Source of the DNA: Jiangella alkaliphila
GTDB lineage: Bacteria; Actinomycetota; Actinomycetes; Jiangellales; Jiangellaceae
Direction of reading: 5' to 3'
DNA: 64,000 bases
Assembly (NCBI RefSeq): GCF_900105925.1
Contig: NZ_LT629791.1
Location: forward strand, 1,984,001-2,048,000
Shown piece by piece: positions 1 through 8,263 of this stretch. The notes below the pieces were generated by a model. It saw nothing but the letters and a program-made list of their open reading frames with translations, made no database searches and had not been told where the DNA came from. The translations under genes and the position numbers were made by a program. The first letter of the stretch is position 1. Every line of letters begins with the position of its first letter.

Positions 1-670
1 GGTAGGCGACGACCTGGCCACCGGCGGTGTCGTCCGCCGGCCGGTCCGCGTCAGGCTCGTGCTCGAGCGCGCGGGCCAGCTTGGACGGGGCGGAGCTGCG
101 CCGCATCCCGTGCCGGCGCAGCTGCGCGTCGGCCGACTTCAGCAGCGCGGTGTCGCCGTCGCCGGCCAGCTCGAACTCGACCTCGCGCCACCGGACGGTG
201 GTCTTGCGGCGCAGGTCGGTCGCCTCGACGCGGTCGTCGGTCAGCTCCGCGACCGGCCGGCCGCGGTCGCCGAGCACACGCCAGGTGGTCCGGTCGGTGA
301 CGATGTGCGCGACCGGCTCCAGCGGCGCGCCGCGGGTCTGGCCGGCGAGCAGGTCCGCGAACTCGGCCGGCGGAGCGCTCGCGCCGCCGCCCGGATCGTC
401 CAGCGGCAGCCGCAGCTCGACCCGGGTGTCGGCGTCCACACCGGGCAGCTTCAGGTGCCAGCCCGCGTCGGCACCACCGGCTCGCCGCCGCAGGGTGACC
501 CCGGCCCGGATCAGCCGCAGGTCGGACGTGTCGAAGTAGACGGCCTGGAGCTCGTCGGTGCTCGGGTCCGCCGGGGTCGCCCCGCCCGCGAAGGTCAGCC
601 CCGGCACGGGCGCCACAGGCCCGTCGTCGCGGACGTCGTACTTGCGCTCGCGTTCGGTGTAGGCCGTCAT
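1..670 (-). CDS. CYTH-domain protein, 3' end outside window
   Basis: Read on the minus strand from ATG at 670 (a second in-frame ATG lies at 676). The N-terminus is MTAYTERERKYDV, followed by VYFDTSDLRLIRAGVTLRRR and WHLKLP, and further on by EVEFELAGDGDTALL. This is the CYTH fold: an ExExK-type opening (here ERERK), then the acidic and basic strands that bind a triphosphate and metal. In actinobacteria this domain is usually fused to a C-terminal CHAD domain, which would lie beyond the left edge. The reading frame stays open to base 1, so the protein is at least 223 residues. It follows the methyltransferase and phosphoesterase on the same strand with a 49-bp gap. Substrate (inorganic triphosphate, polyphosphate or a nucleotide) cannot be told from what is visible. 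Confidence 0.85.
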   Translation of the reverse strand, partial: MTAYTERERKYDVRDDGPVAPVPGLTFAGGATPADPSTDELQAVYFDTSDLRLIRAGVTLRRRAGGADAGWHLKLPGVDADTRVELRLPLDDPGGGASAPPAEFADLLAGQTRGAPLEPVAHIVTDRTTWRVLGDRGRPVAELTDDRVEATDLRRKTTVRWREVEFELAGDGDTALLKSADAQLRRHGMRRSSAPSKLARALEHEPDADRPADDTAGGQVVAY

Positions 671-719
671 GTACATCGGCTACCCGGTGCGCGTCGCCAC
701 AAACCGGGCGGTCGTCGCG

Positions 720-1226
720 TCAGGGCGTGACGGCGACGATCTCGGCCGACGTCACCCGGCCGTCGCTCAGCGTGAGCAGGCCCATCGTGCCGCGCGGCTG
801 GCGGCGCTTGTCGGTGGGCGAGCCGGGGTTGAAGACGCGGAAGCCGCCGGACTCCTCGTTCCACGGGATGTGCGAGTGCCCGAACACCACCAGGTCGGTG
901 TCGGGGAACCGCGCCCGCAGCCGCGGCAGCCGCCCGGACGCCGGGCCGCTGTCGTGCAGCATCGCGATGCGCACGCCGGCGACGGTGAGCCGCAGCTCCT
1001 CGGGCGCGCCCCACGCCGCGACGTCGGCGCCGTCGTTGTTGCCCTGCACCGCGTGGACCGGTGCGAACGCCGCCAGCTCGTCCAGGACGGCCGGCAGGCA
1101 CACGTCGCCCGCATGGAGGATGAGGTCGACGCCGTCCAGCAGCCGGGCCACTGCCGGCGGGCAGGACTTCCAGAACCGTGGCGCGTGCGTGTCGGACAGC
1201 ACCGCGACGCGGACGGCGTCAGCCAT
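720..1226 (-). CDS. YfcE/MJ0936-type metallophosphoesterase
   Basis: A 168-residue protein with the calcineurin-like phosphoesterase motifs in order: SDTH near residue 12 (Asp and His metal ligands), HAGD near 39, GNND near 63 and GHSH near 117, then the NPGSPT segment typical of this small family. Such enzymes are cytoplasmic di-metal phosphodiesterases; the natural substrate is rarely known. The start ATG overlaps the last 8 bases of the upstream methyltransferase gene, so the two are probably translationally coupled. Length is normal for the family. Confidence 0.9.
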   Translation of the reverse strand: MADAVRVAVLSDTHAPRFWKSCPPAVARLLDGVDLILHAGDVCLPAVLDELAAFAPVHAVQGNNDGADVAAWGAPEELRLTVAGVRIAMLHDSGPASGRLPRLRARFPDTDLVVFGHSHIPWNEESGGFRVFNPGSPTDKRRQPRGTMGLLTLSDGRVTSAEIVAVTP

Positions 1227-1971
1227 CGGCCCGGGCGACCGTGATGATCAGGCGGCTGTCGGGCGCGAACGGCCGGCGGTCCCACCAGCCGTACCGTTCC
1301 TCGACCACGAACCCGGCCGCCGTGAGCAGCGCGCCCAACGTCGCCGCGTCGACGAACCGGAGCGTGGCCCGGTCGACCCGCAGCGCCGTGCCGTCGCGCG
1401 TCCCCGTGGTCTCGGTCAACGTCACCATGCCGTCCGCGACCGCCTCGACGTCGTGCCAGACGCGCAGCTCGCGGCCGGCGGCGTCGACGGTGTCCATGCC
1501 GTTCTCCGGCCGCCACGACTCCCACTCCCGCGCGCCGGGGTTGCGAGTCTCGAAGGCGAACCGGCCGCCGTTCGTCAGCGCCCGGCGGATCGCCCCCAGC
1601 GACGCCGTCAGGTCGTCGTCAGCTCGGAGCTCCTGGAACGCGTTGCCGGCCATGACCGCCAGCTCGAACTCGCCCGAAGCGGTGAGGCCGGCCGCCGTGC
1701 CCTCGACCCACTCGACGTCGGTGCGCCGGCGGGCCCGGGCCAGCGCGGCGGGGTCGGGGTCGAGCCCGCACAACCGGCCGGCGTGCCCCTCGGCACGGGC
1801 GCGGCGCAGCAACCCGCCCGGCCCGCAGCCGACGTCGAGGACGGAGCCGGCCGCCATGACCCGCTCGAGGTAGAAGTCGTCGCCGGGACCCCAGGGGTTG
1901 AGCACCTCGTAGAGCGCCGCCACGTCGTCGTCGGTGTACACCCGCGCCAGCCTAGGCCCGCTGACCTGCAC
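1219..1971 (-). CDS. Class I SAM-dependent methyltransferase
   Basis: A 250-residue protein with the Rossmann methyltransferase signature VLDVGCGPGG (motif I, about residues 44-53), the acidic end of strand 2 in GLDPDP, and a downstream AVMAGNAFQEL that fits motif IV. The extended start is GTG at 1971; a GTG at 1941 (VYTDDD) is an alternative and neither has a strong ribosome-binding site. It is divergent from the NmrA-like gene with only about 50 bases between them and leads the small operon with the phosphoesterase and CYTH genes. The methyl acceptor cannot be predicted. Confidence 0.85.
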   Translation of the reverse strand: MQVSGPRLARVYTDDDVAALYEVLNPWGPGDDFYLERVMAAGSVLDVGCGPGGLLRRARAEGHAGRLCGLDPDPAALARARRRTDVEWVEGTAAGLTASGEFELAVMAGNAFQELRADDDLTASLGAIRRALTNGGRFAFETRNPGAREWESWRPENGMDTVDAAGRELRVWHDVEAVADGMVTLTETTGTRDGTALRVDRATLRFVDAATLGALLTAAGFVVEERYGWWDRRPFAPDSRLIITVARADG

Positions 1972-2021
1972 GTCAATCGAATATGCACGGGACGTGAAGG
2001 TCGCGGCGGTTGCTTGGGAGC

Positions 2022-2972
2022 ATGACCGAACAGAAGATCATTGCAGTGGTGGGCGCCACCGGGCAGCAGGGCGGCGGGGTCGCGCGGGCGATCCTCGACG
2101 ACCCCGAGCGGCGGTTCGCGCTCCGGGCGCTCACCCGGCGGCCCGACTCGGACGCGGCGAAGGCGCTGGCCGCCCAGGGTGCGGAGATCGTCACCGCCGA
2201 CCTCGACGACGAGGCGAGCGTGCGGGCCGCGCTCGACGGCGCCTACGGTGGCTTCTTCGTCACAGCGTTCTGGGAGTACAACTCCGTCGAGCGCGAGCAG
2301 CGCCAGGCCCGGGTGCTGGCCGGCGCGGCCGCGGCGGCGGGCCTGCGGCACGTGATCTGGTCGACGCTGCCCGACACCCGCGCGCACATCGACCCCGACG
2401 ACGACCGCGCGCCGACCCTGGAGGGCGGCTACAAGGTGCCGCACTTCGACGGCAAGGGCGAGGCCGACGCCTTCTTCGCCGAGGCCGGCGTCCCGACGAC
2501 CTACCTGTCGACGACCTTCTACTTCGAGGCGTTCATCGACTTCTTCCGGCCGGCCCGCGGCGAGGACGGCGTGCTGTCGGTGAAGGTGCCGATGGGCGAC
2601 AGCAAGCTGCCCGGCATCGCGGCGGAGGACATCGGCCGGACGGCGTTCGGCATCTTCGCGCGCGGCCCGGAGCTGGCCGGGCAGACGGTGAGCATCTCCG
2701 GCGAGAACCTCACCGGCGCGGAGTACGCGGCGGCGTTCAGCAAGGAGCTGGGCGAGACGGTCGAGTACCGGCCGATGAGCCTCGACGAGGTCCGCGCGCT
2801 GCCGGTGCCGGGCGCCGACGACATCGCGAACATGTTCTTCTTCTACGCCGAGCACGAGGACGCCTTCGCCGGGGCGCGGGTGCCTGAGAAGGTCCGCGAG
2901 CTCAACCCGCACCTGCAGGACTTCGCCGGCTGGCTGGCCGCCCATCGCGACGCGTTCACCGCGACCAGGTGA
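2022..2972 (+). CDS. NmrA/HSCARG-like NAD(P)-binding protein
   Basis: The ATG at 2022 is preceded by GGGAG at suitable distance and gives a 316-residue protein. It opens with IAVVGATGQQGGGVA, the glycine-rich dinucleotide-binding loop of the NmrA branch of atypical short-chain dehydrogenases, and has no YxxxK catalytic pair. Such proteins sense NAD(P) redox state or reduce quinone-like compounds. A second member lies at 11166-12011 on the other strand; the two are not close copies. A BTAD regulator follows in the same direction after a hairpin. Confidence 0.8.
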   Translation: MTEQKIIAVVGATGQQGGGVARAILDDPERRFALRALTRRPDSDAAKALAAQGAEIVTADLDDEASVRAALDGAYGGFFVTAFWEYNSVEREQRQARVLAGAAAAAGLRHVIWSTLPDTRAHIDPDDDRAPTLEGGYKVPHFDGKGEADAFFAEAGVPTTYLSTTFYFEAFIDFFRPARGEDGVLSVKVPMGDSKLPGIAAEDIGRTAFGIFARGPELAGQTVSISGENLTGAEYAAAFSKELGETVEYRPMSLDEVRALPVPGADDIANMFFFYAEHEDAFAGARVPEKVRELNPHLQDFAGWLAAHRDAFTATR

Positions 2973-2985
2973 TCGGAATACCGCT

Positions 2986-3029
2986 TCCGGACCCGTCGTT
3001 GGCTCCCACGAGTGGGCGACGGGTCCGGA
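2986..3029 (+). promoter_or_regulatory. Hairpin overlapping the regulator's Shine-Dalgarno
   Basis: Bases 2986-2998 (TCCGGACCCGTCG) pair perfectly with 3017-3029, and inside the loop CCCAC (3006-3010) can pair with GTGGG (3012-3016 region), continuing the stem. The right arm runs into the GGAGGAGG that serves as ribosome-binding site for the GTG start at 3039. It may be a terminator for the upstream gene, a translation-control hairpin, or both. There is no U-tract. Confidence 0.6.
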
Positions 3030-3038
3030 GGAGGTGGC

Positions 3039-4859
3039 GTGGCCGACGAGCTGCGGTTCGAGCTGCTCGGGCCGGTGCGCGCCTGGCGCGGCGACGACGA
3101 GGTCGCGCTGGGCTCGCCGCAGCAGCGCTCGCTGCTCGCGTTCCTCCTGCTGCAGGACGGCACGCCGGTGACGGCCGGCCAGGCGGTCGCGGCGCTCTGG
3201 GACGGCGAGCCGCCGCCGGCCGCCGTCGGCATGGTCCGCTCGTACGTGTCGCGGCTGCGCCGGGCGCTGGGTCCCGGTGCCGTCGGGTCGGTCGCGGGCG
3301 GGTACGCCGTCCGGGCCGGTCGCACCGACCTGACGGAGTTCCGCCGGCTGCTGGCCGCGGCCCGGTCGGTGTGGCGCTCCGGCGACGGTGACGCGGCGGC
3401 TGCGGCGACGGCGTTGCGCTCGGCCCTCGCGCTCTGGCAGGGCACCCCGCTGGCCGGTGTGCCGGCCGACTTCGCCGCGTTCGAACGGGTCCGGCTGGCC
3501 GAGCTGCGGCTGACGGCGCTCGAGGACCTCGCCGCGGCCGACATCGGCGCCGGCCGCTCCGCCGAGGCTGCCGCCGACCTCGCCGAGCTGGCCGCCGAGG
3601 AGCCGCTGCGCGAGCGGCCGCGCGAGCTGCTCATGCTGGCGCTCTACCGGTCCGGGCGGCAGGCCGACGCCCTCGCCGTCTTCGCCGACGTCCAGCGCCG
3701 GCTGGCCGACGAGCTGGGCCTCTACCCGGGCCCGGACCTGCGCGAGATGCAGCGGCGCATCCTCGCGGCCGACCCCGCCCTCGACCTGCCCGACGCGGTG
3801 CCAGCCGAGCCGCGGCCGTCGCCGCCGGCGTTCGCCGGGCCGGTCGCGCGGCCCTGCCAGCTGCCGCCCGACCTGCCGGACTTCGTGGGCCGGCGGGAGG
3901 AGCTGGCCGCGGCGGCGGCCGCGCTGACCCCGTCGGCCGGGACCGTCCCCGTCGTCGGCGTCGAAGGGCTGGCCCGCATCGGCAAGACCGCGTTCGCCGT
4001 GCACCTCGGGCGCACGCTTCCCCACTTCACCGAGGGCCACCTGTTCGTCGACCTCGCCACGTCCGCCGACCCGCTGACCGAGCTGCTGCGCGGCATCGGG
4101 GTGCCGGCCGGCGAGCTGCCGGGCTCGGCCGGCGAGCGGGCCACGCTCTGGCGCACGCTGTCGGCGGACCGGCGGCTGCTGATCGTGCTCGACGACGCCC
4201 GCGACGGCGCGCAGGTGCGGTCGCTGCTGCCCGGCGCGGGCGGCGCGGCGGTGCTGGTGACCGCACGGCAGCGGCTCTACGGCCTGGCCGCGACCCGCTG
4301 GCTGACGCTCGGCGTGCTGCCCGGCGACGACGCGCGGACGCTGCTCGAGCGGCTGGTCGGGGCCGAGCGGCTGCGCCGCGAGCCGGACGCCGCCCGCACG
4401 CTGCTCGGCCGAGCCGGCGGGCTGCCGCAGGTGGTGCAGACGCTCGGCGAGCGCATCGCGTCGCGGCCGGACTGGACGCTGGCCGTCGCACTCGAGCGGC
4501 TGCACCGGCCTGAGCCGGGCTCGCCGGTGCGCCCGCCGGAGTGCTCGGCGATCGAGGACCCGTACGACGCGATGCTCGTGGGCCTGGCGCCCGAGCAGGT
4601 CCGGGCGTTCCTGCTGCTGTCGGTGCCGGAGCTGCCGGAGGTCACGCCGGCGATGGCGGCGCAGGTGCTCGGGCTGCCGCTCGACGCCGCCGCCGCGCTG
4701 GTCGAGTCGCTGGTCGACCTGCATCTGCTGACCGCCACCGGGCCCGGTGCCTACGCGTACGTGGCCCCGCTGCGGACGTTCGCCCGGCACCGCGCCCGCG
4801 AGAGCTACGGCGCGCCCGGCCGCGACGACGTCCGCACCCTGCTGCGCGCCGTGCCCTGA
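3039..4859 (+). CDS. BTAD-domain (AfsR/SARP-type) transcriptional regulator with NTPase domain
   Basis: The start is GTG at 3039, placed by the strong GGAGGAGG just upstream, giving 606 residues. Order of domains: an OmpR-like winged helix (FELLGPVRAW ... SPQQRSLLAFLLL ... RSYVSRLRRALG), a bacterial transcriptional activator domain (about residues 90-240, ending ELGLYPGPDLREMQRRIL), then an NB-ARC-like NTPase (P-loop GLARIGKT, Walker B LLIVLDDA). No C-terminal TPR array is apparent, so it is shorter than full AfsR. Such proteins activate secondary-metabolism or peptidase genes near them. The secreted M14 peptidase gene directly downstream is the obvious candidate target, but that is inference. 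Confidence 0.88.
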   Translation: MADELRFELLGPVRAWRGDDEVALGSPQQRSLLAFLLLQDGTPVTAGQAVAALWDGEPPPAAVGMVRSYVSRLRRALGPGAVGSVAGGYAVRAGRTDLTEFRRLLAAARSVWRSGDGDAAAAATALRSALALWQGTPLAGVPADFAAFERVRLAELRLTALEDLAAADIGAGRSAEAAADLAELAAEEPLRERPRELLMLALYRSGRQADALAVFADVQRRLADELGLYPGPDLREMQRRILAADPALDLPDAVPAEPRPSPPAFAGPVARPCQLPPDLPDFVGRREELAAAAAALTPSAGTVPVVGVEGLARIGKTAFAVHLGRTLPHFTEGHLFVDLATSADPLTELLRGIGVPAGELPGSAGERATLWRTLSADRRLLIVLDDARDGAQVRSLLPGAGGAAVLVTARQRLYGLAATRWLTLGVLPGDDARTLLERLVGAERLRREPDAARTLLGRAGGLPQVVQTLGERIASRPDWTLAVALERLHRPEPGSPVRPPECSAIEDPYDAMLVGLAPEQVRAFLLLSVPELPEVTPAMAAQVLGLPLDAAAALVESLVDLHLLTATGPGAYAYVAPLRTFARHRARESYGAPGRDDVRTLLRAVP

Positions 4860-4963
4860 TCCGTCCTCGGGCGTGCCCTTTTCGCCCGGCCCGGCGATGA
4901 CGTGGGTGCCATGTCACCGACCACGGGCGTTCGGTACTCCGGCGACCCGGCTAGGAGGGCACC

Positions 4964-5995
4964 ATGCGCAGACTCGTCACCGGGCTCGCCGGACTCGGCA
5001 TGCTCGCCACCGTTCTGACCGGCGCGGGGACGGCGGCGTCCGAGCCGCCGCACGTGCCCGGCGGCCCGTGCCTGCAGGAGGATCAGAACGTCAGCCTGTC
5101 CAGCGTCGCCGGCTACGACGACGTCGTCCAGGCGCTGGACCGGATCGAGCGGACCAGCCAGGGCCGCGTCAGCGTGCAGTCGGCCGGCGCCTCCGGTGAG
5201 GGGCGCGAGCTGTACCACGCCACCGTCGGCACCGGCCCGACGACGTTCTGGCTGCAGGCCCGCATCCACGGCAACGAGCTGCACAGCACCGAGGCCGTGC
5301 TGCAGATCCTCGACCACCTGGCGAGCGGCTCGCCGGACGCCCGGCTGATCCGCGAGAACCTCACCGTCGTCGTGATCCCGATGTACAACCCCGACGGCGC
5401 CGAGGCGAACATCCGGCAGAGCACCACGCCGACCCGCATCGACCTCAACCGCGACTGGGAGAACTTCGCCCAGCCCGAGACCGTCGCGTTCTGGAGGCTG
5501 TGGCGCGACGTCGCACCGGAGCTGGCCCTGGACCTGCACCACATGGGCGAGGCGCCGATCGTCGAGGGCACGAACGACCTCAACCAGTTCCAGATCGGCG
5601 CCCGCTCCATCGACCCGAGCCGGATGACGGCCGAGCAGTGGCTGACGAACCGTCAGATGGCCATGGCCAGCGTCGAGGCACTGGACCAGTACGGGCTGGC
5701 GAACGTCGCGCACTACCCGCTGATCGACATCACCAACGCCGGCCTCAGCCGCATGCTCATGGGCGGCACCGCGCCGGCCGGTGAGCAGCCGGTCCTGCAG
5801 AGCCCGACGATGGGCGCGATCTTCTACGAGGTCCGCTCCGTAGGACAGAAGAGCAACGGGCAACTGGAGAACCTGTTCCGCATCCCGACGATGGCGGTCC
5901 TGCGGGCCGCGGCCGACGGGTCGCTCGCCACGCAGGACGTGTCCGGGTACGAGGACCTGCCGTTCGCGAGCCAGGAGCAGTGCGGCCGGTTCTGA
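4964..5995 (+). CDS. Secreted M14-family zinc carboxypeptidase
   Basis: 343 residues with an N-terminal Sec signal (MRRLVTGLAGLGMLATVLTGAGTA). Zinc ligands of the M14 family are visible as His102 and Glu105 in RIHGNE and His192 in LDLHH; Glu289 in FYEVRS sits where the general base is expected. It removes C-terminal residues from peptides outside the cell or in the wall. The substrate class (A, B or gamma-glutamyl) cannot be read from the sequence. AGGAGG stands just before the ATG. The gene follows the BTAD regulator with a 105-bp gap and faces the ArsR gene, with a GC-rich hairpin between them. Confidence 0.9.
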   Translation: MRRLVTGLAGLGMLATVLTGAGTAASEPPHVPGGPCLQEDQNVSLSSVAGYDDVVQALDRIERTSQGRVSVQSAGASGEGRELYHATVGTGPTTFWLQARIHGNELHSTEAVLQILDHLASGSPDARLIRENLTVVVIPMYNPDGAEANIRQSTTPTRIDLNRDWENFAQPETVAFWRLWRDVAPELALDLHHMGEAPIVEGTNDLNQFQIGARSIDPSRMTAEQWLTNRQMAMASVEALDQYGLANVAHYPLIDITNAGLSRMLMGGTAPAGEQPVLQSPTMGAIFYEVRSVGQKSNGQLENLFRIPTMAVLRAAADGSLATQDVSGYEDLPFASQEQCGRF

Positions 5996-6005
5996 CCCAC
6001 CGACC

Positions 6006-6042
6006 CCGGGGCCGGCCCGTAACGTGCGCGGGCCGGCCCCGG
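6006..6042. terminator. GC-rich hairpin between convergent genes
   Basis: A perfect 14-bp inverted repeat (CCGGGGCCGGCCCG, bases 6006-6019, against 6029-6042) with a 9-base loop lies between the ends of the M14 peptidase and ArsR genes. It has no T-run and would work as a two-way terminator of the kind common in high-GC actinobacteria. Confidence 0.7.
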
Positions 6043-6049
6043 TTCCTGG

Positions 6050-6964
6050 TCAGCCGCCCAGCAGCGCGTCGCCGAGCGCCGTCCGGGCGTAGAGGACCAC
6101 CCGGCCGGTGCGGTGCGACGTCACCAGGCCGGCCGCGCGCAACGCGCCCAGGTGCTGCGAGACGCCGCCGGCGGTGAGCGCGGTGCGGCGGGCCAGTTCG
6201 CCGGTCGACGCGGGGGAGTCCAGCTGGGCCAGCAGCAGCGCCCGGGACCGGCCGACCACCCCGGCCAGCGCATCGGGTGCCGCCGGCCGGCCGCGCTCCC
6301 ACAGTGTCGCGACCCCGCGGGCCGGGTAGCGCACGACCGGCTGCCACGGCTCCTCCGTTTTCGAGGCGACGTGCGGCCACAGGAACGCCGACGGCACCAG
6401 CACCAGGCCGCGGCCGCGCAGCCGCCGGGTCTCGCTGACCGACACGTGCCTGACGGTGAGCGCGTCGCCGGACCACGCGATCGCCGGGTCGAGGTCGGCG
6501 AACAGCGCCGGTGCGCCGCCGGCGGCCAGTCGCCGGGCCCGGTACAGCACGTCGCCCTCGAGCAGGTCGCGCAGCCGCGGCCACGACGGCGCCAGCGCCA
6601 GCTCCCAGTACGCCGCGACCGTCTCGACCAGCGCGTCCAGCGCCGGCCGCCCGCCGGTCACCAGCGCCGGGTCGGTCGCGCGCAGCAGCGCCAGCTCGTC
6701 GTCCAGCTCGGGCGTCGGCGTGACGGGGGTGGGCGCGAGGTAGCCGGGCAGCGTCCGGCCGGCCGCCGGCACCTGGGTCGTGAGCGGGCGCAGGTCCAGG
6801 CCGGAGCCGGCCAGCCGCTCGCGCGTCGCCTTGACCCACGGCAGCTGCAGCGCGTGCGCGGCCGGCTGGCGCAGCACCCGGACGCTCGCGACCACCTCCC
6901 ACAGCGGCGAGAAGGCGAACCGCGTGAGCGAGAGGTCCTGGGCGGTGAAGGTCAGCTCGAGCAT
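6050..6964 (-). CDS. ArsR-type winged-helix regulator with large N-terminal domain
   Basis: 304 residues. The last 80 carry an ArsR-like DNA-binding domain (LLAQLDSPASTGELARRTALTAGGVSQHLGAL split over two helices, then GLVTSHRTGRVVLYARTALG with the wing). The first 200 match the actinobacterial DUF5937-type extension (LTFTAQDLSLTRFAFSPLWEVVASVR). The gene is divergent from an MFS exporter with only 54 bases between the starts, so it probably represses that transporter. The inducer is unknown. The ArsR metal-site motif is absent, so metal sensing is unlikely. Confidence 0.85.
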   Translation of the reverse strand: MLELTFTAQDLSLTRFAFSPLWEVVASVRVLRQPAAHALQLPWVKATRERLAGSGLDLRPLTTQVPAAGRTLPGYLAPTPVTPTPELDDELALLRATDPALVTGGRPALDALVETVAAYWELALAPSWPRLRDLLEGDVLYRARRLAAGGAPALFADLDPAIAWSGDALTVRHVSVSETRRLRGRGLVLVPSAFLWPHVASKTEEPWQPVVRYPARGVATLWERGRPAAPDALAGVVGRSRALLLAQLDSPASTGELARRTALTAGGVSQHLGALRAAGLVTSHRTGRVVLYARTALGDALLGG

Positions 6965-7018
6965 TCAGCTCAGCCTAAATCTCTCGGCAGCGCGGCCGCC
7001 AGCCACGAGGGTGACGCC

Positions 7019-8263
7019 ATGACCGTCACCGCCCCGCCGCGACCGCGGCGCGACCTCCACCTGCTCTACGCCGCCGCGACCGCGAGCAAGCTGGGCATGG
7101 AGGTCGGCTCGTTCGCACTGCCACTGGTCGCCGTCATCGCGCTGGACGCCTCGCCGGGCCAGGTGGGGCTGGTGGCGACGCTGACGACCGCCGCGTTCCT
7201 GCTGATCGGGCTGCCCGCCGGGGTGTGGGTGGACCGGGCCCGCCGCCGCGGCATCATGGTCGCCGCCGACCTCGTCCGCGCGGCCCTCTACGCGTCGATC
7301 CCGATCGCCTGGGGGCTGGACCTGCTGACGATGGAGCAGCTCTACCTCGTGGCGTTGCTGGCCGGGTTCGCGACGGTGTTCTTCGACGTCTCGGCGCTGA
7401 GCTACCTGCCGCACGTCGCCGGGCGGGACCGGCTGATGTCGGCCAACTCGGTGCTCGGCAGCATCGACTCCGTCGTGCACATCGGCGGGCAGAGCGCCGC
7501 GGGGTTCCTGGTGCAACTGGCGTCGGCGCCGGTCGCGATGGTCACGACGGCGGCCGGCTACGTGCTGTCGGGCGGGTTCCTGGCCGGGATCCGGCGGCGT
7601 GAGCCCGCCGTCGCGACGTCCGGCGCGCCACGCGAGCCGCTGGTCCGCTCGATCGCCGCCGGCGTCCGGTTCGTGGCCGGCCACCGGATCCTGCGCTCCG
7701 TCGCCGTGGCCGGGGCGATGACGAACCTCGGTATGCAGTTGGTGCTGGTCATGTTGCCGGTGCTGGTCGTACAGCGGCTGGGCCTGTCGCCCGGCGTGCT
7801 CGGCCTGTTCTTCGCCGTCGGCGGGGTGAGTGGGCTGATCGGCGCGGCGACGGCGACCCGCGTGGTCGGCCGGCTGGGAGCCGGCCGTGCGCTGTGGCTG
7901 CTCGGCGTGCTGGTCGGGCCGGCCGGGCTGCTGGTGCCGCTGATCGGGCCCGGCCCATGGCTCTGGGTGGCCGGCGCCGGCTGGGTGGTATTGGTCTTCA
8001 AGATCTCCGTCGACAACGTCGTGCTGGTCAGCTTCCGGCAGCGGGTCACCCCGGACCACCTGCTCGGGCGGCAGAACGCGACGATGCGGTTCCTGCTGAC
8101 CGGTTCGGTGGCGATCGGCGCCGGGCTGTCCGGGCTGATCGGCGCGACGGCCGGCCCGCGGGCGGCGCTCTGGGCCGGGGCCGGCGTGCTGGCGCTGGTG
8201 TGGGTGCCGCTCTACCTGTCGCCGTTGCGGCGGCTGCGCTCGCTCACCGACGCGACGTCCTGA
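7019..8263 (+). CDS. MFS transporter (drug-exporter type)
   Basis: ATG at 7019 follows GAGGGTGA. The protein is 414 residues, of twelve hydrophobic segments, with the loop signature GLPAGVWVDRARRRGIMVAADL between segments 2 and 3 (split across the membrane boundary). It belongs to the MFS_3 (enterobactin exporter-like) branch. Its role is probably export of a small toxic compound or siderophore-like molecule. Divergence from the ArsR gene suggests control by it. Its 3' end overlaps the convergent hydrolase gene by 52 bases. Confidence 0.88.
   Translation: MTVTAPPRPRRDLHLLYAAATASKLGMEVGSFALPLVAVIALDASPGQVGLVATLTTAAFLLIGLPAGVWVDRARRRGIMVAADLVRAALYASIPIAWGLDLLTMEQLYLVALLAGFATVFFDVSALSYLPHVAGRDRLMSANSVLGSIDSVVHIGGQSAAGFLVQLASAPVAMVTTAAGYVLSGGFLAGIRRREPAVATSGAPREPLVRSIAAGVRFVAGHRILRSVAVAGAMTNLGMQLVLVMLPVLVVQRLGLSPGVLGLFFAVGGVSGLIGAATATRVVGRLGAGRALWLLGVLVGPAGLLVPLIGPGPWLWVAGAGWVVLVFKISVDNVVLVSFRQRVTPDHLLGRQNATMRFLLTGSVAIGAGLSGLIGATAGPRAALWAGAGVLALVWVPLYLSPLRRLRSLTDATS

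Noticed and set aside
1608-4790. A 1060-codon open frame on the minus strand across the NmrA and BTAD genes
   Set aside because: It is an Arg/Gln/Pro-rich frame opposite real genes, a normal by-product of very high GC; no family motif is visible.
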